A stretch of DNA of 56,277 nt from Clostridia bacterium. Its GTDB lineage: Bacteria; Bacillota; Clostridia; Oscillospirales; Acutalibacteraceae. A model generated the notes under the pieces. It was not told the DNA's origin. It saw only the letters and a program-made list of their open reading frames with translations, and did no database searches. Numbering within the stretch: the stretch's first letter is position 1; each line of letters starts with the position of its first letter. Shown here one piece after another: positions 42,680-50,927 of the stretch. The stretch lies in NCBI GenBank assembly GCA_017613735.1, contig JAGADF010000005.1, positions 1 to 56,277 on the forward strand. The letters are read 5' to 3'. The position numbers and the translations under genes are program-made.

Positions 42680-44069
42680 TACCGTTTTTTTCCTTTTCTC
42701 TGTCTTTAAATCCGGCTACCCAGCCTTCCTTGTTAATCTGTCTTGCGCGCGCAATCGCAAGCGACGCGGGCGGAACGTCCTCGGTAATGGTGGAGCCTGC
42801 CGCGGTGTATGAGTAATCGCCGACCTTTACGGGCGCGATGAGGTTAGTGTTACAGCCGATAAATACGTTGTCGCCTATAGTCGTGCGGTATTTCGCCTTG
42901 CCGTTATAGTTAACGGTTACCGTGCCGCAGCCGAAGTTTACGTTCTTGCCGACATCCGAATCGCCGACATAGGTAAGGTGAGAAACCTTTGTTCCGTCGT
43001 CAATGGACGAATTCTTAACCTCAACGAAATTGCCGAGATGGACATTATCGCAGATAACCGAATTCGGTCTTATCTGAACAAAGGGACCTATCGACGCGTT
43101 GTTGCCGACCTTTGCGAGACGGCATTTGGTATTGTCGAGAATACTGCTTTCGCCGATTATACTGTCCTCAATATATGTGTTCGGGCCTAAGATACAGCCT
43201 CTGCCGATTTTTGTATCGCCGTATATCATAGTGTTCGGAAGAATGGTGACGTCCTCGCCGATTTCTACGGTCGGGTCAATCATAATGCCGTCAAAGCATG
43301 GGAAATTAACGCCCGAATCAAGCAGCTTGTTAATAACGCTCATACGCGCAACCTCGTTGAGCGCGTTGACCTCGCGGCGATTGTGAGCGTCAAGGACGAC
43401 GTTGCTGTTCGTGGAAGTGAAAACGCCCGCCTTACAGCCGTTATCAATAAACAGTTTAACGACGTCGACAAGGCGGTAAGTACCGTCGAGCCTCGGTTCA
43501 ACGTTGTCAAGTGCTTCAAGAAGAATGCCCGCCTTGAACCAAAACGCGCCCGAGCTTACTTCCTTAATCTTTTTCGTCTTTTTGTCAGCGTCGCGCTCTT
43601 CGACGACGTTTATAAAGCTGTCGTTTTCGTCACAAACAATTCTGACGTGCCCGAAGGGTTTGTCGGTAATCGCCGAAATCGCCGTGACGTCAAGTCCCGA
43701 CTGCCTGTGTACCGTAAGCGCGGAATGAATTGTCTCCGCATCCATAAACGGAGTGTCGCCGTTGATTATAAGGACGTCGCAGTCCTGATAAAGACGGAGG
43801 AATTCGCCCGCCTGCATAACGGCGTGCGCGGTGCCCTTCATCTCAAACTGTTCAACAATCGAAGCGCGTTGTCCCACGCAGTCGATAACGGATTTTTCGT
43901 TTTCGCCGGAAACTACGCAGATACGCTCAATACCGCTGTTTTCAACCGCGGTAAGTACCCAGTCGAGCATAGGGCGCGAAAGCACCATCGACATAGTTCT
44001 CGGGTAAGAAGATTTCATTTTGTCTTTGCCGCCTGCGGCAAGTATAACGGCAATGCTGTTGTCTATCAT
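42672..44069 (-). CDS. glmU: Bifunctional GlmU (GlcNAc-1-P uridylyltransferase / GlcN-1-P acetyltransferase)
   Basis: Makes UDP-GlcNAc for peptidoglycan in two steps. The N-terminal pyrophosphorylase (about 1-230) has LAAGGKDKMKSSYPRTM, where the usual G-x-G-T-R-M-x-S loop is GGKDKMKS, and NGDTPFMDAETI. The C-terminal left-handed beta-helix (about 250-455) has repeated hexapeptides, the catalytic-His region TKVSHLTYVGD and NFGCGTVTVNYNGKAKY. Length (465) fits. I start at the ATG at 44069 with GGGGGA 6 bases upstream; the frame also opens with a TTG at 44075. It is the first gene of the glmU-pth-mfd-glxK-HAD operon. The loop change (Arg replaced by Lys) is worth noting but probably tolerated. 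Confidence 0.93.
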   Translation of the reverse strand: MIDNSIAVILAAGGKDKMKSSYPRTMSMVLSRPMLDWVLTAVENSGIERICVVSGENEKSVIDCVGQRASIVEQFEMKGTAHAVMQAGEFLRLYQDCDVLIINGDTPFMDAETIHSALTVHRQSGLDVTAISAITDKPFGHVRIVCDENDSFINVVEERDADKKTKKIKEVSSGAFWFKAGILLEALDNVEPRLDGTYRLVDVVKLFIDNGCKAGVFTSTNSNVVLDAHNRREVNALNEVARMSVINKLLDSGVNFPCFDGIMIDPTVEIGEDVTILPNTMIYGDTKIGRGCILGPNTYIEDSIIGESSILDNTKCRLAKVGNNASIGPFVQIRPNSVICDNVHLGNFVEVKNSSIDDGTKVSHLTYVGDSDVGKNVNFGCGTVTVNYNGKAKYRTTIGDNVFIGCNTNLIAPVKVGDYSYTAAGSTITEDVPPASLAIARARQINKEGWVAGFKDREKEKNGNV

Positions 44070-44120
44070 AAACAATCCCCCGTTTCAAGAGAATTAATAA
44101 AACCATATTTCCGCTATTAT

Positions 44121-44149
44121 ATATTACCATAAGAAATTTCTTTTTTCAA
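44121..44149 (-). promoter_or_regulatory. Promoter of the glmU operon
   Basis: On the minus strand TTGAAA (44149-44144), 17 bases, TAATAT (44126-44121), about 52 bases before the ATG. Confidence 0.6.
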
Positions 44150-44201
44150 CTTAATATTATGTATTTATTTATACCAAATTAAAGTAATCTTGCCTAATCG
44201 G

Positions 44202-44230
44202 TTGACAAAAGAGTCATTTTGTTGTAAATT
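44202..44230 (+). promoter_or_regulatory. Promoter of the repeat-linker membrane protein gene
   Basis: TTGACA (44202-44207), 17 bases, TAAATT (44225-44230), about 57 bases before the ATG at 44287. The -10 box is weak. Confidence 0.55.
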
Positions 44231-44286
44231 AATACTGTATAGTTTTGACTATCTTTAAAACGATTTTTATTTTAAGAGGGATATTT

Positions 44287-45264
44287 ATGGCTAAAAAAGA
44301 GAAAACCCCGTTGACATTTGAAGAACTTGCCCGTGAAAAGGAAAGAAAGGAAAACAAATCAAAGCTCTTTAAGAGAACTTTCTTAAAGGCGTTCGCCCTT
44401 TTCGCGGCATTCGCAATTATTTATTTCACGATAATGATTGCTTTTATTCCCGAGATTATTTCAAAGGAAGTTCCGGTCGTTATCTCAAACGCCCCGTCGC
44501 AGTCGGGTACTTCTTCCGTAACTCCCGCTTCAACAAATACCACTCCCGCCTCTACGGACAATAACGGCGGCTCGAACGACGCGACTCCCGCTGACAACGG
44601 CGGCTCGAACGATGCGACTCCCGCTGACAACGGCGGTTCGGACAATACAACTCCCGCTGAGCAGGACGCGCTTACAATCTTCAACGAAGCCATCAATAAG
44701 GTTAAGTCCGAAGCAAAAGCCATTATACACACAAGAGGTGGCTCAAAAACAGTGGACGGAGTTGACCCCGTTGATGCTTCAAGTAAATTACCTCTTATCA
44801 TACCGAAGAGTTTTGCTAATAGCATTATCAATACTGCTATGGGTTCAAACGGTGTTAAGGATGACGGCTCTCAGATCGGCTCCGATGACTTCCCGGTTGA
44901 GCATCAGACATATTCTTCACAGCTTACGGCTGACGATGTTGTTTCTGCTACAAAGAACGGCAATGTCATTACCATTGTTATCAAGGATGACGAACTCGGT
45001 CAGGCGGATAACGGTCACAACCAGAAAGCCATGAACGTTATCAAGGCGGCAACAATCATGGAAAACATCCCGTCGGTTGCTTCTTCAATTGTTAGTGATG
45101 CCCAAACATCTGCAAAGAGCGGTACAATCGTTGCAACTCTTGACGATAACGGTCACGTAGTAGCTGCTGACTACAGCTTTAACTGGGATATTAGAATTAC
45201 TGGTTCAGGTATTGACGCTATTATCCATCTCGCATCAGAAGAGCACTACACAATGTCTTATTAA
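44287..45264 (+). CDS. Membrane-anchored protein with Asn-Gly-Gly-Ser repeat linker
   Basis: A 325-residue protein. A charged cytosolic segment (1-35, KEKTPLTFEELAREKERKE) leads to one transmembrane helix (about 37-58). A low-complexity extracellular linker rich in Thr, Pro, Ala, Asn and Gly (about 70-128) includes three 11-residue repeats, followed by a folded domain of about 190 residues. That domain contains TADDVVSATKNGNVITIVI and ATLDDNGHVVAADYSFNWD, which resemble surface lipoprotein-type beta sheets. No enzyme family is recognised. AGAGGG precedes the ATG, and it has its own promoter and terminator. The architecture suggests a sensor or adhesion-like domain held off the membrane. Confidence 0.8.
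   Translation: MAKKEKTPLTFEELAREKERKENKSKLFKRTFLKAFALFAAFAIIYFTIMIAFIPEIISKEVPVVISNAPSQSGTSSVTPASTNTTPASTDNNGGSNDATPADNGGSNDATPADNGGSDNTTPAEQDALTIFNEAINKVKSEAKAIIHTRGGSKTVDGVDPVDASSKLPLIIPKSFANSIINTAMGSNGVKDDGSQIGSDDFPVEHQTYSSQLTADDVVSATKNGNVITIVIKDDELGQADNGHNQKAMNVIKAATIMENIPSVASSIVSDAQTSAKSGTIVATLDDNGHVVAADYSFNWDIRITGSGIDAIIHLASEEHYTMSY
44563..44661 (+). repeat. Three tandem 33-bp repeats in the linker
   Basis: Units at 44563-44595, 44596-44628 and 44629-44661 encode NGGSNDATPAD and close variants. Units 1 and 2 differ at one base; unit 3 has diverged more. The copy number could vary by slippage. Confidence 0.92.
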
Positions 45265-45280
45265 TCTTTGAATTACAATT

Positions 45281-45312
45281 AACCGCGGTGTCAAAAACAC
45301 CGCGGTTTTTTT
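45281..45312 (+). terminator. Terminator after the repeat-linker protein gene
   Basis: A perfect 11-bp stem (45281-45291 with 45297-45307), CAAAA loop and seven T. Confidence 0.9.
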
Positions 45313-45326
45313 GTTTGGTTTGTTTG

Positions 45327-45356
45327 TTGACTTTATTATGTTTCTTAATATATAAT
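45327..45356 (+). promoter_or_regulatory. Promoter of the SDR/zinc-ribbon gene
   Basis: TTGACT (45327-45332), 18 bases, TATAAT (45351-45356), 37 bases before the ATG at 45394. Confidence 0.7.
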
Positions 45357-45393
45357 TATAAGGTAAACAATTATTTTTGGAGAGGTGGAAAAT

Positions 45394-46959
45394 ATGGCAG
45401 ATAAAAAAACAGTAATGCTCACAGGCGCGTCCGGTAATATGGGTTTCGCCGGTTTCAAAGAGCTTTACGCTAAAAAGGACAAATTCAACATTGTCATTCT
45501 TCTTCGCGACAGCGCAAAGAACCGCGAAAAGTTTGAAGGCTTTATGACCGACAGTTCGGTAAAAATCGTCTGGGGCGACCTCACGAAGTACGAAAGCGTT
45601 CTTGAGGCGATAACAGGCGCGGACTACGTTCTTCACGTCGGCGGTATGGTTTCCCCCGCGGCTGACTGGAAGCCCTACAGGACTCAGAAGACAAATATCG
45701 GCGCAGCGGAGAATATCTGCAAAGCAGTTCTCGCCCAGCCGAACGCAGACGATATAAAGGTCTGCTACATAGGTACGGTTGCCGAGACGGGCGACAGAAA
45801 CTACCCCATTCACTGGGGACGCTGCGGCGACCCGCTTAAGGTTTCGGTTTATGACCACTACGCGGTTTCCAAGTGCCGCGCCGAGGCGGTATTCGTTGAA
45901 AGCGGTATCAAGCACTGGGTTTCAATGCGTCAGTCGGGTATTCTTTATCCCAACATTCTTAAGAATATGGACCCGATTATGTTCCATGTTCCGATTAACG
46001 GCGTTCTCGAATGGTGTACGGTTGAGGACTCGGGCAGACTTCTTGCAAACCTTTGCGAAGAGGATATGAAGGGTAACCTCGGCGACGATTTCTGGAATCA
46101 TTTCTATAACATCGGTTCGGGCAAGGAATACAGAATATCGAACTACGAGTTCGAATGCCTGCTTCTGGGCACTCTCGGTCTTGCAGGCCCCGAAAAGCTT
46201 TTCGAGCCTCACTGGTTTATCACGAAGAATTTCCACGGTCAGTTCTATGCAGACTCCGACAAGCTTGAAGAATACCTCCATTTCAGAGAGAATCTTCCCG
46301 TTCAGGAGTATTTTGACCGCCTTGCAAATCAGGTTGAATTCTATTTCAGAATTCCCCGCCATCTTCCCAAGGGCGTTGTTGCGGCCGCGGCTAAACCGTT
46401 TATGAAAAAGCTTGCAAAGACTCCCGACTTCGGCACAATCGACTGGGTTGAAAAGAACAATCAGGTTCGTTTGAGCGCTTACTACGGCTCAAAGGAAGAA
46501 TACGAAAAGATTCCGAAGAAATGGGAGGATTTCGAAATTCAGAAGTTCGACAAGGACACTTCAGCGGCTGAGCAGTTCAAGCTTGACCACGGCTATGACG
46601 AGTCAAAGCCCGAAAGCGAGCTTGATATTGAAGATATGAAACAGGCGGCGAAATTCCGCGGCGGCGAATGTCTTTCGGATTCAATGACAAAGGGCGACCT
46701 TGCAACCAAGCTTAAATGGAAATGCGGTCACTGCGGCGCTGAATTTGAGGCAAGTCCCGCGCTCATTCTCCTCGGCGGTCACTGGTGCCCCGAATGCTTT
46801 ATTCCTCATAAGGCTTGGGACTACGACTCAATCGCCAAGACAAATCCGTTCTTCGCTCAGGTATGGTACCCGAACCACAAGAAGGACGAACACAACAAGT
46901 ATCCCTTTGACGAGCTGTTCCACATCAACGGCAAGCCCTGGGACGAGATTAAGAGATAA
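45394..46959 (+). CDS. Extended SDR (NAD-dependent epimerase/dehydratase) with C-terminal zinc-ribbon region
   Basis: A 521-residue protein of unusual architecture. The N-terminal about 300 residues are an extended short-chain dehydrogenase with LTGASGNMGFAG for NAD(P) and the catalytic YAVSK (in VYDHYAVSKCRAE). The C-terminal 180 residues contain a four-cysteine ribbon (CGHC near 443, CPEC near 464) within WKCGHCGAEFE and GGHWCPEC. It ends in a conserved-looking WYPNHKKDEHNKYPFDELF stretch. The combination suggests an oxidoreductase with a metal-binding or substrate-presenting tail. Substrate unknown. The ATG at 45394 follows GGAGAGGTGG. Two other SDR genes lie next to it on the opposite strand. 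Confidence 0.82.
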   Translation: MADKKTVMLTGASGNMGFAGFKELYAKKDKFNIVILLRDSAKNREKFEGFMTDSSVKIVWGDLTKYESVLEAITGADYVLHVGGMVSPAADWKPYRTQKTNIGAAENICKAVLAQPNADDIKVCYIGTVAETGDRNYPIHWGRCGDPLKVSVYDHYAVSKCRAEAVFVESGIKHWVSMRQSGILYPNILKNMDPIMFHVPINGVLEWCTVEDSGRLLANLCEEDMKGNLGDDFWNHFYNIGSGKEYRISNYEFECLLLGTLGLAGPEKLFEPHWFITKNFHGQFYADSDKLEEYLHFRENLPVQEYFDRLANQVEFYFRIPRHLPKGVVAAAAKPFMKKLAKTPDFGTIDWVEKNNQVRLSAYYGSKEEYEKIPKKWEDFEIQKFDKDTSAAEQFKLDHGYDESKPESELDIEDMKQAAKFRGGECLSDSMTKGDLATKLKWKCGHCGAEFEASPALILLGGHWCPECFIPHKAWDYDSIAKTNPFFAQVWYPNHKKDEHNKYPFDELFHINGKPWDEIKR

Positions 46960-46974
46960 CTTTTAAACAACATA

Positions 46975-47006
46975 AAAACCGACAGTTCGGATGAACTGTC
47001 GGTTTT
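46975..47006. terminator. Bidirectional terminator between SDR genes
   Basis: A perfect 14-bp stem (46975-46988 with 46993-47006) with a GGAT loop. Its arms are identical to those of the terminator at 50894. Confidence 0.92.
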
Positions 47007-47023
47007 TTATTTTTTCTTGTTTA

Positions 47024-48049
47024 TTATTCGCCTTTCATATCAAGGAGTTTTACCGTACCTTCATAGGAAGCGACGGATACCTTGATGGAATCGGTAATTG
47101 CCGAAACGATATCGTCTTCCTCAACGCCGAGGTCAAGGCAGTACTGCCTGTCGATAAACAGGTCAATGTCCATAATATACGGAAGCTGAAGCGGGTCCAT
47201 ACCGCTTTCGATGCCTCTTTCCTTATAGTCCTTGACAATTTTGCCCATGCCCATTTTCATCATCCACGGAGGAATGCCGACAATCTTTCTGCCGCCCATG
47301 CCGCGCGCGTCATAGACGTAGCCGAGGAATTCTTTCCAGTTCATGTTATACATACCGATAGGAATCGCCTCGAAGAAGCGCTTGCCCTGTTTGTTTTCAG
47401 CCGCGCCCGCAATAGCCTGACCGACCTGACGGCAGGTAAGCATTGCCGTACCGCCCTTCGGGTAAAGGGTGCAGGGAAGCTTGTCCATACCCGCAATCTG
47501 CTCAATAAGAACTGTCCATACGGGCTTTCTTCCGGGCTGAGTGCCGAAGATATAGGGAAGCTCAAGAACCGCTACGCTGAAATTCTCGTCGCAGGCGTTT
47601 TTACAAACCTCTTCCTGCTGAAGACGGGATTTGAAATAAGGGTTATTTTCAACAAGGTTCATATCGGGACGCTGTTTCGCAAGGAACGCAAAATACGAGC
47701 CGAGAACAACCGCCCTCTTAACGCCGGCCTTTTTACACAGCGGGAAAATCCTCTCAAGAGGCGCAATATTGTACTTGTAATAGTAATCCATTACGGGATG
47801 AGGGAACTCCACTCTTTCGTCAACGCCCGCCGCGAAAATGAAGCAGTCGCTTCCCTTGAGCATCTTTTCGATTTCTTCATCCGTTTTCTTGTTGATGTCG
47901 CCGAAAACGATTTCCATTTCCTCGGGGATGGGAGCTCCTTCGGGAAGCGGAGGAAGGGCAACGCTTGTTACCTTATGGCCTCTTTTAATAAGAGTCGTAG
48001 CCGCTTCACAGCCGAGAAGACCCGTGCCGCCAATCATAAATACCTTCAT
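47024..48049 (-). CDS. NAD(P)-binding extended SDR-like protein
   Basis: A 341-residue Rossmann protein beginning MKVFMIGGTGLLGCEA, the nucleotide-binding turn of extended SDRs. The expected YxxxK catalytic pair is not clear; the nearest is NPYFKSRLQQEE, so it may be atypical or act with altered chemistry. Later parts (LPYIFGTQPGRKP, GGTAMLTCRQVGQAIAGA) resemble NmrA/epimerase-like substrate domains. It lies 34 bases after the classical SDR gene on the same strand and convergent with the zinc-ribbon SDR. Function and substrate are not recognised. Confidence 0.8.
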   Translation of the reverse strand: MKVFMIGGTGLLGCEAATTLIKRGHKVTSVALPPLPEGAPIPEEMEIVFGDINKKTDEEIEKMLKGSDCFIFAAGVDERVEFPHPVMDYYYKYNIAPLERIFPLCKKAGVKRAVVLGSYFAFLAKQRPDMNLVENNPYFKSRLQQEEVCKNACDENFSVAVLELPYIFGTQPGRKPVWTVLIEQIAGMDKLPCTLYPKGGTAMLTCRQVGQAIAGAAENKQGKRFFEAIPIGMYNMNWKEFLGYVYDARGMGGRKIVGIPPWMMKMGMGKIVKDYKERGIESGMDPLQLPYIMDIDLFIDRQYCLDLGVEEDDIVSAITDSIKVSVASYEGTVKLLDMKGE

Positions 48050-48083
48050 AATAAATCTCCTTTTATTTTATTTCACAAAATAA

Positions 48084-48920
48084 TTATTTATCTTTGAATA
48101 CGGGGTCAAAAAGCGGAAGCTTCGAAGCCTTCATAACCGCGCTGAAAAGACGCCCGCCCTGAACGGGAGTAATTCTTCCGAAGTAATTCATAAACGCGGC
48201 GTCGAAGCCGTGAACGCCGAGAGGACGCTTTGTCTTAATGTCCGACATAATCATTTTAACCATTCTCTCGCACGAGGTAGAAACCATATTAAGAGCCTTC
48301 TGCGCCTTGTCGTCGGACTCCGACTGATTGCGGAAAATATCGGTCTTTGTAAAGCCCGGGCAGATAATGCCGACGTAGCATTTGCCCCTTAATTCCTCGC
48401 GGATTGACTCGGTAAGAGCCTTCAGCGCGGACTTGCTCGCGGAATAAACGCTTGTTCCCGCAAGAGACATAAGCGCCGCCGAAGAATCGACGTTGATAAT
48501 GGCGGGCGAATCGGATTCAAGAAGCATCGGCAAAAGCGCGTGCATTGAATAGACCGCCGAATAGAAGTTAATGTCCATCGCCTTTTTGATTTCTTCAACC
48601 GTATAGTTCTGGAAACGGTCGAATTTCGGAAGAATGCCCGCGTTATTTATAAGCACGTCGATTTTCGTTCCGTTTTCTTTAAGCTCGTTTGCAAAATCGA
48701 GCCAGTTCTGTTCACTCGAAACATCAAAGAGTTTATATGAAAATGAAGAAGCGTTTTCGCCTAATTCTTCAACAACCTTTTTCATTTTTTCTTCGCTTCT
48801 GGCTATTCCTATAACGGTGCAGTTATGCTCGGTTATAAGCTTTAAGGCAATACCCTTGCCCATACCGCCCGAAGCGCCCGTAACGACTACGGTTTTATTA
48901 TTAATCCAGTTTTTGTTCAT
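48084..48920 (-). CDS. Classical short-chain dehydrogenase/reductase
   Basis: A 278-residue NAD(P)-dependent oxidoreductase. The cofactor motif is TGASGGMGKG (14-23), the structural motif is NNAG, and the catalytic set is Ser in VDSSAALMS plus YSASK. The C-terminal extension of about 50 residues after the fold is hydrophobic and may be membrane-associated. Hydroxysteroid, sugar and fatty-acid substrates all fit this family. It is first in a two-gene unit with the 47024 SDR. Confidence 0.87.
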   Translation of the reverse strand: MNKNWINNKTVVVTGASGGMGKGIALKLITEHNCTVIGIARSEEKMKKVVEELGENASSFSYKLFDVSSEQNWLDFANELKENGTKIDVLINNAGILPKFDRFQNYTVEEIKKAMDINFYSAVYSMHALLPMLLESDSPAIINVDSSAALMSLAGTSVYSASKSALKALTESIREELRGKCYVGIICPGFTKTDIFRNQSESDDKAQKALNMVSTSCERMVKMIMSDIKTKRPLGVHGFDAAFMNYFGRITPVQGGRLFSAVMKASKLPLFDPVFKDK

Positions 48921-49027
48921 TCCATCACCTTAAAAACCTTAGAGTATAAATTCATTATACCCCAACGGCAGGTGTTTTTCAATAGAAAAAAGAATTATCG
49001 GCGGTCTAAAATTATATGATTTTTCTA

Positions 49028-49056
49028 TTGTATTAAATGTTTTTATGTATTATAAT
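49028..49056 (+). promoter_or_regulatory. Promoter of the PaaK-ACT unit
   Basis: TTGTAT (49028-49033), 17 bases, TATAAT (49051-49056), about 74 bases before the ATG. Confidence 0.7.
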
Positions 49057-49129
49057 GTCAACTAATAACTTTTAACGTATTAAAGCGAAAAAGTTATATT
49101 AATAATTCTTATGAAAGGACGTGACACCC

Positions 49130-50428
49130 ATGGGCAATTATTTCCAGAAGGAAATCGAATGCGCATCAAGAGAACAGATTGTTGCCATCCAGAACGAAAA
49201 ACTTGTCAGCCAGGTCAAGAGAGTTTACGAAAACGTACCCTACTACCGCGCTAAAATGGATGAAAAGGGCGTTAAACCCGAAGATATTAAGTCCATTGAA
49301 GATTTACACAAACTCCCGTTTCTTATGAAAAGCGACCTGCGCGACGCCTACCCCTACGGTCTTTTAGGCAAACCCTTAAGCGAATGTGTCAGAATTCACT
49401 CAACAAGCGGAACCACAGGAAGACGTGTCGTCGCCTTTTATACTCAGCATGATATTGATATATGGGACGAATGCTGCGCGAGAGCTCTTGTAGCGGCGGG
49501 CGCGTCAAAGGACGACGTTGTTCAGGTAGCTTACGGCTTCGGTCTTTTTACCGGCGGCGCGGGACTTAACGGCGGCTCGCATAAATTAGGCAGTCTTACC
49601 CTTCCCATGTCTTCGGGCAACACCGAAAGGCAGATTCAGTTTATGATTGACCTTAACGCAACGGTGCTTTGCTGTACGCCCTCATACGCGGCTTATCTTT
49701 CCGAATCGGTCAACGAAAGAGGCGTTAAGGACCAGCTTAAATTAAAAGCGGGTATCTTCGGCGCGGAAGCGTGGAGCGAAGAAATGAGAAAGAGCATTGA
49801 GGAAGGTCTCGGTCTTAAGGCATTCGATATTTACGGCCTTACCGAAATTTCGGGCCCCGGCGTTGCGTTCGAATGTGAAGAGCAGAACGGCATGCATATA
49901 AACGAGGATCACTTTATTGCCGAAATTATCGACCCCGATACGGGCGAGGTTCTTCCCGACGGAAGCGTCGGCGAGCTTGTTTTCACCTGTATTGACAAGG
50001 AAGCGTTCCCGCTTATTCGTTACCGTACAAGGGATTTGTGTTCGCTTTCGCGCGTTCCCTGCCCGTGCGGCAGAACCCACGTCAAAATGGGCAAGCTTAT
50101 GGGCAGAAGCGACGATATGCTTATCATCCGCGGCGTAAACGTATTCCCGTCGCAGATTGAAACGGTACTTATCAAAAACGGCTACGCGGCAAACTATCAG
50201 ATTATTGTTGACAGGGTTAACAACTCCGATACTTTTGACGTAAACGTAGAAATCACGCCCGATATGCTTTCTGATACTACAATGGGCATTTCAGAGCGTG
50301 AAAAGCACCTTGTAAACGACCTTAAGGCGATGCTCGGCATCAAAGCGGCGGTACATATCGTCGAGCCTAAGTCAATCGCAAGAAGCGAGGGCAAGGCGGT
50401 AAGAGTAATCGACAAGCGTAAATTCTGA
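49130..50428 (+). CDS. paaK: Phenylacetate-CoA ligase family adenylate-forming enzyme
   Basis: A 432-residue ANL-superfamily enzyme that activates an aryl-acid (phenylacetate or indoleacetate type) to its CoA thioester with ATP. Motifs: HSTSGTTGRRVV (P-loop-like), IYGLTEISGPG, RYRTRDLCSL and the hinge GRSDDMLIIRGVNVFPSQIE. Length is typical. I start at the ATG at 49130; a GTG at 49121 lies too close to AAGGA. The ACT-domain gene follows 14 bases later, a pairing I recall from anaerobes that use 2-oxoacid:ferredoxin oxidoreductases to make arylacetyl-CoA, but no ior or vor genes are present here. The substrate is therefore inferred from family only. Confidence 0.92.
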   Translation: MGNYFQKEIECASREQIVAIQNEKLVSQVKRVYENVPYYRAKMDEKGVKPEDIKSIEDLHKLPFLMKSDLRDAYPYGLLGKPLSECVRIHSTSGTTGRRVVAFYTQHDIDIWDECCARALVAAGASKDDVVQVAYGFGLFTGGAGLNGGSHKLGSLTLPMSSGNTERQIQFMIDLNATVLCCTPSYAAYLSESVNERGVKDQLKLKAGIFGAEAWSEEMRKSIEEGLGLKAFDIYGLTEISGPGVAFECEEQNGMHINEDHFIAEIIDPDTGEVLPDGSVGELVFTCIDKEAFPLIRYRTRDLCSLSRVPCPCGRTHVKMGKLMGRSDDMLIIRGVNVFPSQIETVLIKNGYAANYQIIVDRVNNSDTFDVNVEITPDMLSDTTMGISEREKHLVNDLKAMLGIKAAVHIVEPKSIARSEGKAVRVIDKRKF

Positions 50429-50442
50429 AAGGCGGTATAAAA

Positions 50443-50880
50443 ATGTTTGTAACACAGTTATCAATTTTTGTTGAAAACCGTTTCGGAAGAATTGCAGAAC
50501 TGACAAGACTTCTCGCCGATAACGGAATTGATATGAGAACAATTTCCATAGCCGACACAAAGGAATTCGGCATCGTCAGAATTATCGCGGACAATCCCGA
50601 CAAGGCTGCCGAGGTTTTAACCGCCGACGGCTGGATTTTCCAGAAAACGCCCGTTATAGCGGTTGTTATTCCCGACGTACCCGGCGGTATGGCTGACGTG
50701 CTTGACGCGCTTACCGAAAAGGAAATCGGCGTTGAATACATTTACGCGGTTATCGCAAAGAAAGCCGAAACGGCGTGTATGATTTTCAGAGTCAAGGATA
50801 AGCACTCGCAGGCGGCTATTGACGTGCTCAACGAAAAGGGTTATACAATCCTTTCTCAGGAAGAGGTCAACGCAATTTAA
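50443..50880 (+). CDS. Tandem ACT-domain protein
   Basis: A 145-residue protein of two ACT domains (about 1-70 and 71-145), small amino-acid-binding modules. The first begins TQLSIFVENRFGRIAELTRLL; the second contains VVIPDVPGGMADVLDALTEK. It is co-transcribed with the PaaK-type ligase and may sense an aromatic amino acid to regulate the pathway. It lacks any catalytic domain. A terminator follows. Confidence 0.9.
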   Translation: MFVTQLSIFVENRFGRIAELTRLLADNGIDMRTISIADTKEFGIVRIIADNPDKAAEVLTADGWIFQKTPVIAVVIPDVPGGMADVLDALTEKEIGVEYIYAVIAKKAETACMIFRVKDKHSQAAIDVLNEKGYTILSQEEVNAI

Positions 50881-50893
50881 CAGAGTAAAAATT

Positions 50894-50927
50894 AAAACCG
50901 ACAGTTCAGACGAACTGTCGGTTTTTT
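50894..50927. terminator. Bidirectional terminator after the ACT gene
   Basis: A perfect 14-bp stem (50894-50907 with 50912-50925) with an AGAC loop. The arms match the terminator at 46975. Confidence 0.92.

Noticed and set aside
42672-44069. Inactive GlmU because of the altered nucleotide loop
   Set aside because: GGKDKMKS keeps a basic residue and the Gly-rich turn, and both the acetyltransferase helix and its catalytic-His region are intact. The operon position supports a working essential enzyme.
46991-48097. A 368-codon frame on the plus strand opposite the 47024 SDR gene
   Set aside because: It lies wholly over the SDR gene, begins inside the terminator, lacks a ribosome binding site and has no recognisable domain. 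The minus-strand frame has a Rossmann motif and good start.
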